A stretch of 64,000 nt of DNA. It comes from Sneathiella limimaris (lineage in GTDB: Bacteria; Pseudomonadota; Alphaproteobacteria; Sneathiellales; Sneathiellaceae). The notes under the pieces were generated by a model. That model saw nothing but the letters and a program-made list of their open reading frames with translations, had not been told where the DNA came from and did not search any database. The DNA lies in the NCBI RefSeq assembly GCF_012932565.1, contig NZ_JABBYJ010000001.1, forward strand, positions 1,426,001 to 1,490,000. The letters run 5' to 3'. A program made the translations under genes and the position numbers. Shown piece after piece: positions 35,158 to 44,725 of the stretch (positions are counted from its first letter, which is position 1; each line of letters opens with the position of its first letter).

Positions 35158-35978
35158 TGTTCAGCGGTCATTTGCTTTTGCTTCGTTGCAGAGTCAACGA
35201 GAAACATAATAATCAACATTATCAAGAGACTTTGGACGATATACTCTAAATTGCTGTACCGGGCTTCATAACTGTCAAAGTAAAAACCTCTGAACTGGTC
35301 TATCATATGAGCAATAGGATTATATAGAACTATTTCTCGATAGGCGGCAGGGAGGTCTGAAACAATAAAGAAGACACCGCTCGTAAAGAACATCACGCGA
35401 AAGCACGCACCAATCAGTTCGTTGATTGCCCGAATGTAAAAGCTTATGCACGAGACAATGTGGCCAAATGCCATTCCAAACAATGCGAGGCAGCTGGCGA
35501 TAAAAATGCAGCCAATGGCATCGTCTACCTCTAGCTTTGTTCCTAATGCAGTGTGAAAAACGATTAGCAAAATGCAGAAAACAACAATTTTTGTGGAGAA
35601 TTCCAACGTCGTCCTGGCGATGAGAACATCATAGACGGTTACCAAGGGGTAAGTTAGCAGATTTCGATTACCCCGAATTGAGTTGGTACATTGTGTTCGA
35701 TTATCAGAAAACAAGAACCACGGGATGAAACCTGTAATGAGAACAAGTTCCAATGGCATGCCGACGGGGGTTAGCCGACCAACATAGGTTCGAATGAGGT
35801 AAAAGACCGAGATCTGTAGCAAAGGCAGGATGAAAGCCCAGAGATAACCAATTTTCTGACGTCCGAAACGCGTACGGGTTTCCCTGATAACCAGTGCCCA
35901 TACAATTCTCATATGAATTGAAAAAGCAGTCCACCAATTGGAAAGAAGAGTTGTCATGCTGGTCTTTTTAGCTTGCAT
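35154..35978 (-). CDS. kpsM: Capsular polysaccharide ABC transporter permease (KpsM/CtrC)
   Basis: This ABC-2 type permease has six helices. 'ALVIRETRTRFGRQKIGYLW' is the signature before the first helix, and 'YNPIAHMIDQFRGFYFDSYE' is the conserved C-terminal loop of KpsM/CtrC. It forms the membrane channel with KpsT. The start is uncertain: I chose the ATG at 35978 (274 residues). A TTG at 36041 has no ribosome site, and an ATG at 35957 is also possible. It heads the operon kpsM-kpsT-kpsE-kpsC/S. Confidence 0.9.
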   Translation of the reverse strand: MQAKKTSMTTLLSNWWTAFSIHMRIVWALVIRETRTRFGRQKIGYLWAFILPLLQISVFYLIRTYVGRLTPVGMPLELVLITGFIPWFLFSDNRTQCTNSIRGNRNLLTYPLVTVYDVLIARTTLEFSTKIVVFCILLIVFHTALGTKLEVDDAIGCIFIASCLALFGMAFGHIVSCISFYIRAINELIGACFRVMFFTSGVFFIVSDLPAAYREIVLYNPIAHMIDQFRGFYFDSYEARYSNLEYIVQSLLIMLIIMFLVDSATKQKQMTAEQ

Positions 35979-36294
35979 ATCGGCTCTGTACAAGAACTTG
36001 GAAATCTGGCGCAGTCTAAAGAATGTATTTTTTTCAAACAAGTGAAACTATGCTGATTTGGAGAACTTGGCTAACCAAGTCTCATTTGAGACCCTTGAGA
36101 GCTTTTGTTCCACCATTTTGCGCAGTTCAGGTCCTCTGTCATATGCGCCATACAAGCGGGTTTATTCTGTCTGATATTGTGGCTAAGGTAGAGCTCTTAA
36201 GACCTGTACATTTCTGGATGCATGTAATAACCATGCAAGTGTTTATCAGAAGAAACATATTCCAATTGAGCAAGTAACATTCATAGAGAGACAA
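35979..36294. other. Intergenic region between divergent kpsM operon and fusion sulfotransferase
   Basis: About 316 bp, AT-rich, that should hold both divergent promoters. It contains one perfect small inverted repeat, TGCATG-N7-CATGCA (36219-36237). No ORF with a ribosome site and no clear -35/-10 pair could be assigned. Confidence 0.5.
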
Positions 36295-38916
36295 ATGAAT
36301 TTAGCGTGGGATCGGATTTTACCAAATTATAGAAAGCGGCAGGCAGTACCCGACTCTCTAAAAGCAATTCTAGAAAAATTGAAAACCGCCCAAAATTGTG
36401 GTGGGAAATTGAATGTTCTTGGTGTTCTGAGTGTTGAGGACTGGCAGAGGCTTGACAATTCATTTGAGCAGCTGGGTCGGGAGGAGGTGTTTGAACATCT
36501 GAGGCCGGTTTTTTCTGAATGGCAAAGCAAATATTTTGCTTTGATGCGATTATTCCGGCTCAATGAATATACCTTTAAAGGGGTCAGTGATTATCTCCGT
36601 GAAGGAGCCGAGCGTTCAGTTCTGTGCCTGTATCATGATGTTCATGCCTGGGACGTTTTGGCTGCGATGGCGGTCGCTGACGTGAATTTACAAGAAGGGT
36701 ATAGAAGTACCTTTTTTCTGAACTGGGGATTTAGTCCTCTTGATCGTGAACGGGAAGCCTCATACAGGGTTTTCCGTCATTTGCAAAGCCCGGAAGTACA
36801 AGTTGGAATGCATGCTGGTCCATTCTCCTCATGGATTAGGTATTCGGTCTTTCATGGAGATGATGCCCAATTCATGAACTGGGTAAAGGATGCCAAGACT
36901 GTAGAGGCAGAGATTGCAAAACTGTCTGATGAGACGAATGAGCTGGCGTTCGGTAAGTATAAACTCAAGGATGCACTTGATGGGATGGAGCTTTTCCTCA
37001 AAAGTAACCTGAAAGAGATGCAATCATGCTTCTCAAAAATTGAGCTGGTCAATCATCATGGAGATGAGATCGGTCGCGTCGCTTCCTTGGCAAATAAAAC
37101 ACTCGCCCCAGATCTGATAGAGCAGCTCGGTGCCAGCTCCAGCAGTTTTTATAACCCTGAGAGACTTAGCCGATTGGGTCTTCAGGAGAGCCTCGCCAAT
37201 ATTTGGCGCCTGAATAGGGATATTTTACTCTATCCTGAAATGAGAAATAAAACCGAGTATTTCGAAGGGCTAAATAACGAGCTGAAAAAAAGGAACCCAG
37301 TTTTTCTGATTAATCATCCGGATAATTTCAGATCGGGTGCCGTACAGTATAATGTTGAATTTGTCTCTCATTTGGATGCTAGAAACAATTTCTTTAGTAT
37401 ACCTAAAAATCTTTTCGGATTTAAGAAACAGATGCCGGTTTCTAAGCCTGAAAAAAAGGCTATAAAAGATATCACTAACAAGGCTGTATCCGAGTTGCCG
37501 TCCTCGTTAAAAACGGACAAAGTAAACGAACATCAAGGCCCTTCTCCCAAGCCAAAAGTCAAAGGTAAGGTATTTCCGGTGCAACCCGTACCTTTGGATA
37601 AGGGTATATTCCTGTGTGGCTTTGCCCGTGGCGGTACTACATGGGCGAGACGGGTCATCGCGGCTCATCCAGAGATCTTTGAGGTGCCAGGGCAGGTTGA
37701 ATTTCATAATGCCAAACAAGGCGTAACTGCAGAATTGATGCAAAATAGGCTGCAGCAGATAGAGGTGGGGGAGGCTGGTTTCTATCCTCACGGAAAGCGG
37801 TTTATTACGAAATCTCCAGCTAATTCTGTGGTCTTGAAAGACATTTTATTAGCATCTCCCAAATCCCAATATATTTACATAGTTCGAGATCCAAGAGATG
37901 TGCTGATTTCCTATCAGCGAACTGGAGCGCAATGGACTGACCAGCAAAGCAGTTTTGATGCGGCTATGACGAGAACACGACATTATTTTCAAGGCTATGA
38001 AGCGGTTAAAGGACATCAGTCCTTGTTTGAATTCACCTACGAAGATTTACACCAGAATTTTTCCATCACAACTTCGAAAATTTTTGAGTTTTTGGGTGTC
38101 CGCACAACTAATGAAATCATTGAGACCTGTCTTCTGAATACAGAATTTGGAGCTGCTACCGGACGGAAGCATGAGGAAAAAAAGAGTCATATGCGGAAAG
38201 GCGTGGTGGGTGACTGGGCTAATCACTTGACCTTTGCCGATGCCGAAAGGTTTAAGTCAGATCCATTTTGGGTAAGAATGATGGAGGAATATGGATATAA
38301 CTGGGAGTACCTGACAGCGGAAAAGCTCCTGGAAACGGATATTCCGAAACACATTAAAGATAGTGGTGTTGTACTTTCTGTATCAGATGCCAATTGGACA
38401 TATCCATCGATTGTCACTGAACAGTTTTCACAGGCGATAGAAGTGTGCCGTCGGCAAGGCATCGAACCGGTGCTTGGTATACCTCTTTCATTGAAATTGA
38501 AGGAGCTTAAGCTGATTATCCAGCATTTGCCAACAGTTCATGAAATCGCGTTTCTTGCTGATGACGACGAAGATTGTGCAGTGATAGAGAAATGCAGAGA
38601 GTTGATGACTGTCCTGGACCAGGCAATGGATGAGCTGTCATATCGTTTTAAGAATTTGGGTCAGACTGTTGTAAACAGTTCCATGGTCGAGCAATTGAAG
38701 TCATTAGGTATCAAACAGGCAGAGTGGAAAAGGGCGAATATCTATGAAGCGAATGGATCGCTGGTTGCTGCCTTCCCTGACCAAAATGTCGATTTGAGAA
38801 ACCTCTTGAATACCGGGGTTTGGCCCGAGCAGGAAGTTGATATTGTCCTTAGACCTGGAATTGTTTCTGTCAAATCGCCACTGACCTTGGGATTCCCAGG
38901 TCAAAAAATCGACTGA
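36295..38916 (+). CDS. Fusion protein: deacetylase-like domain plus sulfotransferase
   Basis: This is an 873-residue protein with three parts. Residues 1-400 carry four ordered motifs of a polysaccharide-deacetylase-like family: 'YHDVH' (about 112), 'GMHAGP' (about 164), 'VNHHGDE' (about 253) and 'LINHPDNF' (about 338). Residues 435-660 are a sulfotransferase with the PAPS phosphosulfate loop 'GFARGGTTWARR' and the 3'-phosphate motif 'YIVRDPRDVLISY' (about 525). Residues 680-873 are unrecognised. It would deacetylate and sulfate a capsule sugar, if both domains are active. It is not preceded by a clear signal peptide, so it probably acts in the cytoplasm. The stop is seven bases before the truncated glycosyltransferase. 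Confidence 0.78.
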   Translation: MNLAWDRILPNYRKRQAVPDSLKAILEKLKTAQNCGGKLNVLGVLSVEDWQRLDNSFEQLGREEVFEHLRPVFSEWQSKYFALMRLFRLNEYTFKGVSDYLREGAERSVLCLYHDVHAWDVLAAMAVADVNLQEGYRSTFFLNWGFSPLDREREASYRVFRHLQSPEVQVGMHAGPFSSWIRYSVFHGDDAQFMNWVKDAKTVEAEIAKLSDETNELAFGKYKLKDALDGMELFLKSNLKEMQSCFSKIELVNHHGDEIGRVASLANKTLAPDLIEQLGASSSSFYNPERLSRLGLQESLANIWRLNRDILLYPEMRNKTEYFEGLNNELKKRNPVFLINHPDNFRSGAVQYNVEFVSHLDARNNFFSIPKNLFGFKKQMPVSKPEKKAIKDITNKAVSELPSSLKTDKVNEHQGPSPKPKVKGKVFPVQPVPLDKGIFLCGFARGGTTWARRVIAAHPEIFEVPGQVEFHNAKQGVTAELMQNRLQQIEVGEAGFYPHGKRFITKSPANSVVLKDILLASPKSQYIYIVRDPRDVLISYQRTGAQWTDQQSSFDAAMTRTRHYFQGYEAVKGHQSLFEFTYEDLHQNFSITTSKIFEFLGVRTTNEIIETCLLNTEFGAATGRKHEEKKSHMRKGVVGDWANHLTFADAERFKSDPFWVRMMEEYGYNWEYLTAEKLLETDIPKHIKDSGVVLSVSDANWTYPSIVTEQFSQAIEVCRRQGIEPVLGIPLSLKLKELKLIIQHLPTVHEIAFLADDDEDCAVIEKCRELMTVLDQAMDELSYRFKNLGQTVVNSSMVEQLKSLGIKQAEWKRANIYEANGSLVAAFPDQNVDLRNLLNTGVWPEQEVDIVLRPGIVSVKSPLTLGFPGQKID

Positions 38917-38923
38917 ACGTTCG

Positions 38924-40321
38924 GTGTTAGATATGTTAAAACCGAACAAGATCTGGAAGCGACATTTTGACCGTGTTTTTGGGTATGCGGACTGGGTTGA
39001 GGCTGCGCTTGGCTCGGAAGAGTATGATCTATGTTTATTGCATGACAGTTTGGGGCTTGAGGCAGCGCGTGTGGTCAAGGAGCGCTATGGCTGTCCCCTG
39101 GTTTATGACGGGGTTGAATATCCAGAATATAGCGGCCGCTCTGGCCGGGCTGGTGAGATGTTTGCGGCTGAGAAGCGGGGCACGGCGCTGGTCCACCGGC
39201 ATGAGCTGGAGATCTACCGGCAGCTGGATGCACTGATGGTCGGCACTCGTGGGGTTGCGGGCTGGTATGGGGCTCAGGACGGGGTGGTTCCGGCCAAGAT
39301 TGTCCGCAACTGCCTGGATTATGAAGAGGTTGAGCGGGATGACGAGATCCGTCGGGATTGTGGCCTGAAACCAGAGGACAGGCTGGTTCTGTATCCGAAC
39401 TCGGTCTTTATTGATTGTGGGGTTGAGGAGACGGTGACGGCGCTGAAGCATCTGCCGGAAACGGTTCACCTGGCGATCATGGGGTGGATCCCGGCGTTTC
39501 TGGGCGATCCGTTGAAGGAGCGAATTGCCCGTCAGGGCCTGGAAGGGCGGGTGCATTTTCTCGACCTGAAGGGACCGGATGATCTGATCCGCTATCGCAG
39601 CGGGGCGGATATCGGAATCATTCCGATCCGCCCGACGATTGGCAATCATCGAACGATGCTGCCGAACCGGGTGTTTGAGTTGATCATGAGCCGGGTGCCG
39701 ATGCTGGTCTCGAGCCTGCCTTATGTGCAGGAGGTTGTCGAGACCTATGATTGTGGGGTTGTGTATGAGGGGAGCCAGCCGGAGACGATAGCCCGATCCC
39801 TAGAGAAGATGCTGTCTCGTTTGGACTATTACCGGGAGCGGATGGAAGCGACGGCGAAGGAGATGTGCTGGTCACAGGAAGAGGGCGCCTTTGAGGCCGC
39901 GATGTCGCCGGTTCTGAGCCCCTCGGATCCCCCGAGGAAGATCCTGTGCCTGGCCAACAAGCCGCTGACGACGAACCGCCGGTTTTACCGACATACCCGG
40001 ACCCTGGCCAACTGGGGGCATGACATCACCGTCATGGCACTCGAAATCCCCGACCCACAGCTCCAGGTCAACGGGGTCAGGTATGTCATAGCCGAGGAAC
40101 TGAATGATTGGTTGCGATCTGATGATTTGCAAAAGAAACAAAAGATTCAAGAGGCGCGACTTGAAGCTGGAATACCTTTGCTAGAGATTACAGCGAATAC
40201 TGTGCATAATTTACAGGTTTTTCCAAAAGTTTTTTTACTTGATGCGGCCTTGAGGCGAATTTTACCTTCATGGATTTTCCGTGTCATTGTGAGATGTTAT
40301 AAGTTTTTCAAGCGTTCGTAA
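38924..40321 (+). CDS. Glycosyltransferase, repeat copy 1 (N-terminally shortened, chimeric)
   Basis: This 465-residue product starts at GTG 38924 (or ATG 38933). Residues from about 8 to 387 come from the 1,140-bp direct repeat. They form a GT-B glycosyltransferase ('LLHDSLGLEAARVVKERYG', 'VYDGVEYPEYSGRSGRAGE', 'IGIIPIRPTIGNHRTMLPNR') followed by the first half of a second GT-like domain ('KILCLANKPLTTNRRFYRHT'). Compared with copy 2 it lacks the coiled-coil N-terminus, and after 'NGVRY' it has a different AT-rich tail of about 78 residues. The GC-rich core between AT-rich ends points to recombination or gene conversion. It may work with the sulfotransferase fusion just upstream. Confidence 0.75.
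   Translation: MLDMLKPNKIWKRHFDRVFGYADWVEAALGSEEYDLCLLHDSLGLEAARVVKERYGCPLVYDGVEYPEYSGRSGRAGEMFAAEKRGTALVHRHELEIYRQLDALMVGTRGVAGWYGAQDGVVPAKIVRNCLDYEEVERDDEIRRDCGLKPEDRLVLYPNSVFIDCGVEETVTALKHLPETVHLAIMGWIPAFLGDPLKERIARQGLEGRVHFLDLKGPDDLIRYRSGADIGIIPIRPTIGNHRTMLPNRVFELIMSRVPMLVSSLPYVQEVVETYDCGVVYEGSQPETIARSLEKMLSRLDYYRERMEATAKEMCWSQEEGAFEAAMSPVLSPSDPPRKILCLANKPLTTNRRFYRHTRTLANWGHDITVMALEIPDPQLQVNGVRYVIAEELNDWLRSDDLQKKQKIQEARLEAGIPLLEITANTVHNLQVFPKVFLLDAALRRILPSWIFRVIVRCYKFFKRS
38945..40084 (+). repeat. 1,140-bp identical direct repeat, copy 1
   Basis: Every base read from 38945 to 40084 equals 61680-62819, with a constant offset of 22,735 and no gaps. Flanking bases differ at once on both sides. 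The block is coding, same frame and same strand in both copies, and starts and ends inside the glycosyltransferase gene. It has no terminal inverted repeats, so it is not an insertion sequence. Confidence 0.97.
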
Positions 40322-40428
40322 CTGGGTCTCTTCGGGGTAATGTTAAACGAGCTTAATTTATTGCTTGTACTTGGAAATCTATATCTTAAGCTTCAACGGC
40401 AAGTATACGGTAAACATAGAGAAGCGGA

Positions 40429-41367
40429 ATGAACGCGGATATTGCACAGGAAAGCCAAAGTGACCCAGGTCTTTTAGAGACGAACGGTTGGGCAGGTAAA
40501 TTTATTGCCTACACGTTTCTATGGCTTGCGCTTGTTCTTTCTGTCTCGTCAATTTTTGTCGATCTGGAATTTACTTTTTTTGCCAATAGGCAGGAGTTAG
40601 ATGCTTTTTATTCCATATCCCGGTCTCTGATATTTAATTCGACAATTCCAGCTTTCATATTCGTCGTTTTGATTATGTTGAACAGCATATTTGCTTTTTT
40701 TGGGAAAACAGTTGCTGTTCTGCTCATATCTGTTTGTCTTTTGATCTTTTCGATCTTTGCCCTTGCCCCGATAACCGATCAGTTCAGTTTCTTCAATGGT
40801 GTCTGCTCGATTTTGCTGGTGGGAGTTATTTTGTTTCTGCTAACATCATTGGTGAGAAAAAGGCAGCGTAGATGGGAGGCATCTCTGTTTGATGACGACC
40901 CGTTCGAGCTTTATACGCATGAGCCTATTCAATTCGTTGGGCGGTCCCGTTCTACCAGCATCGGTGGTGATAGTACAGACAATGAAAAACTGGAGAAACT
41001 TCAAAAGAGTCTCCATGAGTTTGCCAGGGCTGCAACCTTTAACCTTGCAAGATTCCAAAGATGGAGAGTAGCAACGCACTTGTTTCCAGATGATGAGGTT
41101 GCGCAGATTAACTTGGCAAGAGTGCTCATGGAGATGAGAAAATATGAAACAGCACTTGATCTCTGGTACCCGCTCTTTAATAAATACCCTGACAGAGGGA
41201 ACTATTGGCAAGCTGTCGTGATGTGTCTGATAAACTTGAACCGTTTTGATGAGGCGGAGCGGATGATCAAGACAGCAAAGAATGATGAAGCCAAGGCCCA
41301 GCACTTGGATCAGGTCAAGATGGCTTTTGAAAAACAATTGGATCAAGAACAGGCGAAAGATCAATAG
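40429..41367 (+). CDS. Membrane protein with TPR-like C-terminus
   Basis: This 312-residue protein has three or four N-terminal helices (about residues 22-44, 62-85, 90-112, 117-138). A basic linker and a helical tail follow, with two tetratricopeptide-like units ('LARVLMEMRKYETALDLW', 'AVVMCLINLNRFDEAERM'). No specific family is recognised. It heads a plus-strand run with a lipoprotein and the capsule channel, eight bases before the lipoprotein start, so a role in assembling the export machine is inferred. Confidence 0.6.
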   Translation: MNADIAQESQSDPGLLETNGWAGKFIAYTFLWLALVLSVSSIFVDLEFTFFANRQELDAFYSISRSLIFNSTIPAFIFVVLIMLNSIFAFFGKTVAVLLISVCLLIFSIFALAPITDQFSFFNGVCSILLVGVILFLLTSLVRKRQRRWEASLFDDDPFELYTHEPIQFVGRSRSTSIGGDSTDNEKLEKLQKSLHEFARAATFNLARFQRWRVATHLFPDDEVAQINLARVLMEMRKYETALDLWYPLFNKYPDRGNYWQAVVMCLINLNRFDEAERMIKTAKNDEAKAQHLDQVKMAFEKQLDQEQAKDQ

Positions 41368-41374
41368 GTTTGGT

Positions 41375-41764
41375 ATGAACATGAACGCAAAATTGAGAAA
41401 ATATACCGCCTTGGGAATAGGTATGATGATGTTGGCTGGTTGTTCGACTGTACAATCGACCAAATCAACTGGATCTGTCGCCTCAGAAGTTGTGGAGACG
41501 AGTGGATACAAAATATCTAGTGATAAGAGCCAATTGCTGAAAACTGTGGCCGTCACCAATGAAAATCAGTCCGTCTTTGTGAATGATCCCCTCTTCGGTG
41601 GGGCCGTAAATGCAGTTGTCTTGAGATCTTATGTCTCTGGCAATCTTCAAAATTGCAAAATGTTTGAAGTGAAATCAGGGGCGGAAACAAATTCCAGTCA
41701 AACTTTTTATAGTTGTCAGTCAGGGAAAGTCTGGAAACTAATTGGCAGACAGTATAGAAACTAG
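41375..41764 (+). CDS. Small lipoprotein
   Basis: This 129-residue lipoprotein has the lipobox 'MMLAGCST' with Cys23, which would be lipid-modified, after a short basic signal. The mature part is Ser/Thr-rich and has two further Cys near the end that may form a disulfide. No family is recognised. I chose the ATG at 41375 because the lipoprotein signal begins there. An in-frame ATG at 41282 overlaps the previous gene. It overlaps no other gene and lies 34 bp before the capsule channel gene, hinting at an outer-membrane accessory. Confidence 0.7.
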   Translation: MNMNAKLRKYTALGIGMMMLAGCSTVQSTKSTGSVASEVVETSGYKISSDKSQLLKTVAVTNENQSVFVNDPLFGGAVNAVVLRSYVSGNLQNCKMFEVKSGAETNSSQTFYSCQSGKVWKLIGRQYRN

Positions 41765-41798
41765 AAAACAGAGAACTGAGAATTGGAAGACAGTCACT

Positions 41799-43526
41799 AT
41801 GTTTAAAAAATCTCTCATCCAGTTACTTGGCGGGTGCGTGTTGTCAGTCATGATAATGGCGAACGCAAGTTCTCAGACATTGGACAAAACGTCGACGGAA
41901 ATCCTTCAAAATACAGGTCTGCAAGATACCACACAACTGCAGCAGATCGCGCCCGTTGCAAATGAAGGGAGCTTGTCAGAAGAGCAACCTCCGACCGAAA
42001 TAGAAATTCCTGATGGACAGGGTTCTCAGGCTGAACCAGAAGTTTTCGGTGCCAGTCTTTTCAAGGGTCAGGCGGTTGTTTCAAGAGTGGCCCCAGACAA
42101 TCCGGTATATCGCATATCTACTGGAGACCGAATTTCAATTCAGATGTGGGGCGCAAAAAGTCTTATCATGTCTGCTGATGTTGACTCGCAAGGCAATATT
42201 TTTATTCCAGATGTAGGCCCTGTTTACCTGAAGGGTGTCCCAAAACATCAGCTTAACAGTGTTATGACGAATGCTATTCGAAAAGTATTTGTCGATAATG
42301 TCAAAATCTATGCAAATCTTTTAAATACTCAGCCCATTGGTGTCTTTGTGACAGGACCGGTCAAGCGTCCTGGTAGGTATGCAGGAGATCGTATTGACAC
42401 GGCAATCTACTATTTACAGCAGGCAGGTGGTATTGACCTTGAGAGAGGGTCGTTTCGAAATATTACCGTGATGAGAGGTAATCGAAAAGCAGCCAGCTTG
42501 GATCTCTATCAGTTCCTGTACACTGGTGAGATTGATAATTTTCAGTTTGAAAACAACGATGTGATAGTTGTTTCAGAACGACTGCCGACCATCACAACAA
42601 AGGGAAAAATTCGTAATTCCTATGTGTTTGAACTTGGAGCAAATCCGGGAACTGGAAGTTACATTAAGCAGATCGCTGGGCCGCAACCAGATGTTACGCA
42701 TGTGATCGTGAACGGTGCCGTTGGTGGAGATGTGTACTCTGATTACGTTCCCATTGAGGCTTTCGATAATCGTCGGTTGAACGCAGGTGATACGATAGAG
42801 TTTATTTCTGACGCAGTTGGAAAGAATATTTTGGTGAAAGTGGATGGTGTCAGTGATGGCCCGTCATATGTTGTGCTACCAAGATGGTCAACGGTCTATG
42901 AAGCATTGGCGCGGATTGAAGTTGACCCTGATCAGGCATTGCCTGACTCCGTCTATCTGAAAAGGGAAAGTGTCGCGGAAAAGCAGTTGCTTGCCCTACA
43001 GCAGTCACTTAGTCGCTTACAGCGTTCCGTTCTGACGGCAAAAGTAACGACAGAATCTGAATCCGGGATCAGGGCTCAGGAAGCCGCTCTTGTTGAAAAA
43101 TTTATTGAGAAAGCTCAGGCACTTAAACCTGAAGGGCGCGTTGTATTGGCCAGTCAAGCAACCCATACATCGACAACGCTGGAAGACGGTGACACAATTG
43201 TTGTACCAAGCCGGACTAACACAGTCATGATTGTAGGCGAGGTCGAAATTCCCCAAACCGTCCTTTATGATGATCGTTATCATGTCAGCGATTATATTGA
43301 GCATGCCGGTGGCTTTTCTGAGCGCGCTAATGACGATGATTTTCTGGTTCTTCGTCAGAACGGCCAGCTTATTCGGGGAAGTGATATCGCTATCCAGCCT
43401 GGAGATCAGATTATGGTCTTACCTGATAGTGATAGCCGGACTTTCCTGGTGATGAAAGATATTATCGATGTGCTGTATAAGGTGGCCTTGGCAACCGGTG
43501 TCGTCGTTAAAATCTTTGATGATTAA
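41799..43526 (+). CDS. Outer-membrane polysaccharide export protein (KpsD/Wza family)
   Basis: This 575-residue exported protein has a signal peptide (first about 27 residues, ending NASSQ). A PES domain follows ('YRISTGDRISIQMWGAKS', 'NIFIPDVGPVYLKGV'), then SLBB-type domains ('GVFVTGPVKRPGRYAG', 'MIVGEVEIPQTVLYDDR'). It would form the outer-membrane channel for the capsule. It has no lipobox, as in KpsD rather than Wza. I chose the ATG at 41799 with GGAAG upstream; an earlier ATG at 41742 lies inside the lipoprotein gene. It partners KpsMTE encoded on the opposite strand. Confidence 0.88.
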   Translation: MFKKSLIQLLGGCVLSVMIMANASSQTLDKTSTEILQNTGLQDTTQLQQIAPVANEGSLSEEQPPTEIEIPDGQGSQAEPEVFGASLFKGQAVVSRVAPDNPVYRISTGDRISIQMWGAKSLIMSADVDSQGNIFIPDVGPVYLKGVPKHQLNSVMTNAIRKVFVDNVKIYANLLNTQPIGVFVTGPVKRPGRYAGDRIDTAIYYLQQAGGIDLERGSFRNITVMRGNRKAASLDLYQFLYTGEIDNFQFENNDVIVVSERLPTITTKGKIRNSYVFELGANPGTGSYIKQIAGPQPDVTHVIVNGAVGGDVYSDYVPIEAFDNRRLNAGDTIEFISDAVGKNILVKVDGVSDGPSYVVLPRWSTVYEALARIEVDPDQALPDSVYLKRESVAEKQLLALQQSLSRLQRSVLTAKVTTESESGIRAQEAALVEKFIEKAQALKPEGRVVLASQATHTSTTLEDGDTIVVPSRTNTVMIVGEVEIPQTVLYDDRYHVSDYIEHAGGFSERANDDDFLVLRQNGQLIRGSDIAIQPGDQIMVLPDSDSRTFLVMKDIIDVLYKVALATGVVVKIFDD

Positions 43527-43576
43527 CCTCAAACTGCTGCATTCCTTCCTGCTCATTTTATGGTGGACCAAATCCT

Positions 43577-44725
43577 ATGAGTGTTTTGCCTGAAAATATT
43601 CCTTTTATTGATCTTCAAACCCAGCAAGCGCGGGTGCGGGAGGCTGTTGAAAAAGGTTTTGCGAAGGTCCTTGATCACGGGATCTATATCATGGGTCCCG
43701 AAGTTCAGGAGCTTGAGAAGGAGCTTGAGACTTACTGTAATGTGGGAAATGCCATTTCCTGTTCTAGTGGGACGGATGCACTGGTTTTACCGCTGATGGC
43801 ATTGGGAATTGGACAAGGTGATGCTGTTTTCGTTCCTTCCTTTACGTTTACAGCTTCAGCTGAGGCTATTGCATTGGTTGGCGCAACCCCAGTTTTTGTA
43901 GATGTTGATCCCATTTACTTCAATACTGACCCGGCAAGTCTGAAGGCTGCTATTGAGTGGGTGATTGCAGAGAATAACCTGAAACCGAAGGCAGTTATGC
44001 CTGTCGACTTGTTTGGTATTCCTGCTGACTATCAGTCCATCAAAGCAATTTGCGCGGAATATTCATTGCATTGCATATCAGATGCGGCTCAATCCTTTAG
44101 TGCAGAAGTTGCGGGTCATAAAGTTGGGGCGCTGGCTGAGGTTACGGCAACCAGCTTCTTCCCGGCGAAACCACTTGGGTGCTATGGCGATGGCGGGGCA
44201 GTTTTCACAAATGATGATGAACTGGCCGAAAAAATTAAATCTGTAAGGGTTCATGGTCGCGGAACCGGGAAGTATGATAACATCTGCGTTGGAATGAACG
44301 CCCGGCTAGATACACTCCAGGCGGTTGTCCTGATAGAGAAGCTCAAGATCCTTGAGGATGAATTGGAGCGCCGTCAGATTGTCGCGGCAAACTATGCTAA
44401 GCATCTGGGTAACAGCGTCGTGTGCCCAATAGTCCCACAAGGCATGAAGTCGGCCTGGGCTCAATATACCATTTCGACTGACAAGAGAGATCAAGTTGCG
44501 AAAGCGCTGAAGGATAAAAACATTCCTGCTCAGATCTACTATGCTAAACCAGTGCATCAACAAGTTGCGTATCAGGATGGTCTGATTGCTCCGGGTGATC
44601 TTCCAGTTACCGAAGCCTTGAGTAAGACTCTGATTAGTTTGCCGATGCATCCTTATCTTGAAGAGGAAGTGCAGGCGCTGATTGCTGAGGTTATAAAAAA
44701 CGAAGTTACGACTGGAATTGCCTAG
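43577..44725 (+). CDS. DegT/DnrJ/EryC1/StrS sugar aminotransferase
   Basis: This 382-residue PLP enzyme has 'CSSGTDALVLPLMALGIG', 'FVPSFTFTASAEAIALVGATPVFVDVD' split across residues 75-105, 'CISDAAQSFSAEV', and the PLP lysine Lys198 in 'FFPAKPLGCYGDGG'. It resembles the WbpE/WlbC group, which aminate 3-keto sugars made by a Gfo/Idh/MocA dehydrogenase; one is encoded at 49036. The product would be a UDP-3-amino sugar for the capsule. Its last 20 bases overlap the convergent GINT1-like gene. Confidence 0.9.
   Translation: MSVLPENIPFIDLQTQQARVREAVEKGFAKVLDHGIYIMGPEVQELEKELETYCNVGNAISCSSGTDALVLPLMALGIGQGDAVFVPSFTFTASAEAIALVGATPVFVDVDPIYFNTDPASLKAAIEWVIAENNLKPKAVMPVDLFGIPADYQSIKAICAEYSLHCISDAAQSFSAEVAGHKVGALAEVTATSFFPAKPLGCYGDGGAVFTNDDELAEKIKSVRVHGRGTGKYDNICVGMNARLDTLQAVVLIEKLKILEDELERRQIVAANYAKHLGNSVVCPIVPQGMKSAWAQYTISTDKRDQVAKALKDKNIPAQIYYAKPVHQQVAYQDGLIAPGDLPVTEALSKTLISLPMHPYLEEEVQALIAEVIKNEVTTGIA

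Noticed and set aside
39035-39649. 204-aa antisense ORF in the glycosyltransferase repeat (also 61770-62384)
   Set aside because: It occurs twice only because the repeat does. It is a GC-rich shadow frame without family resemblance.
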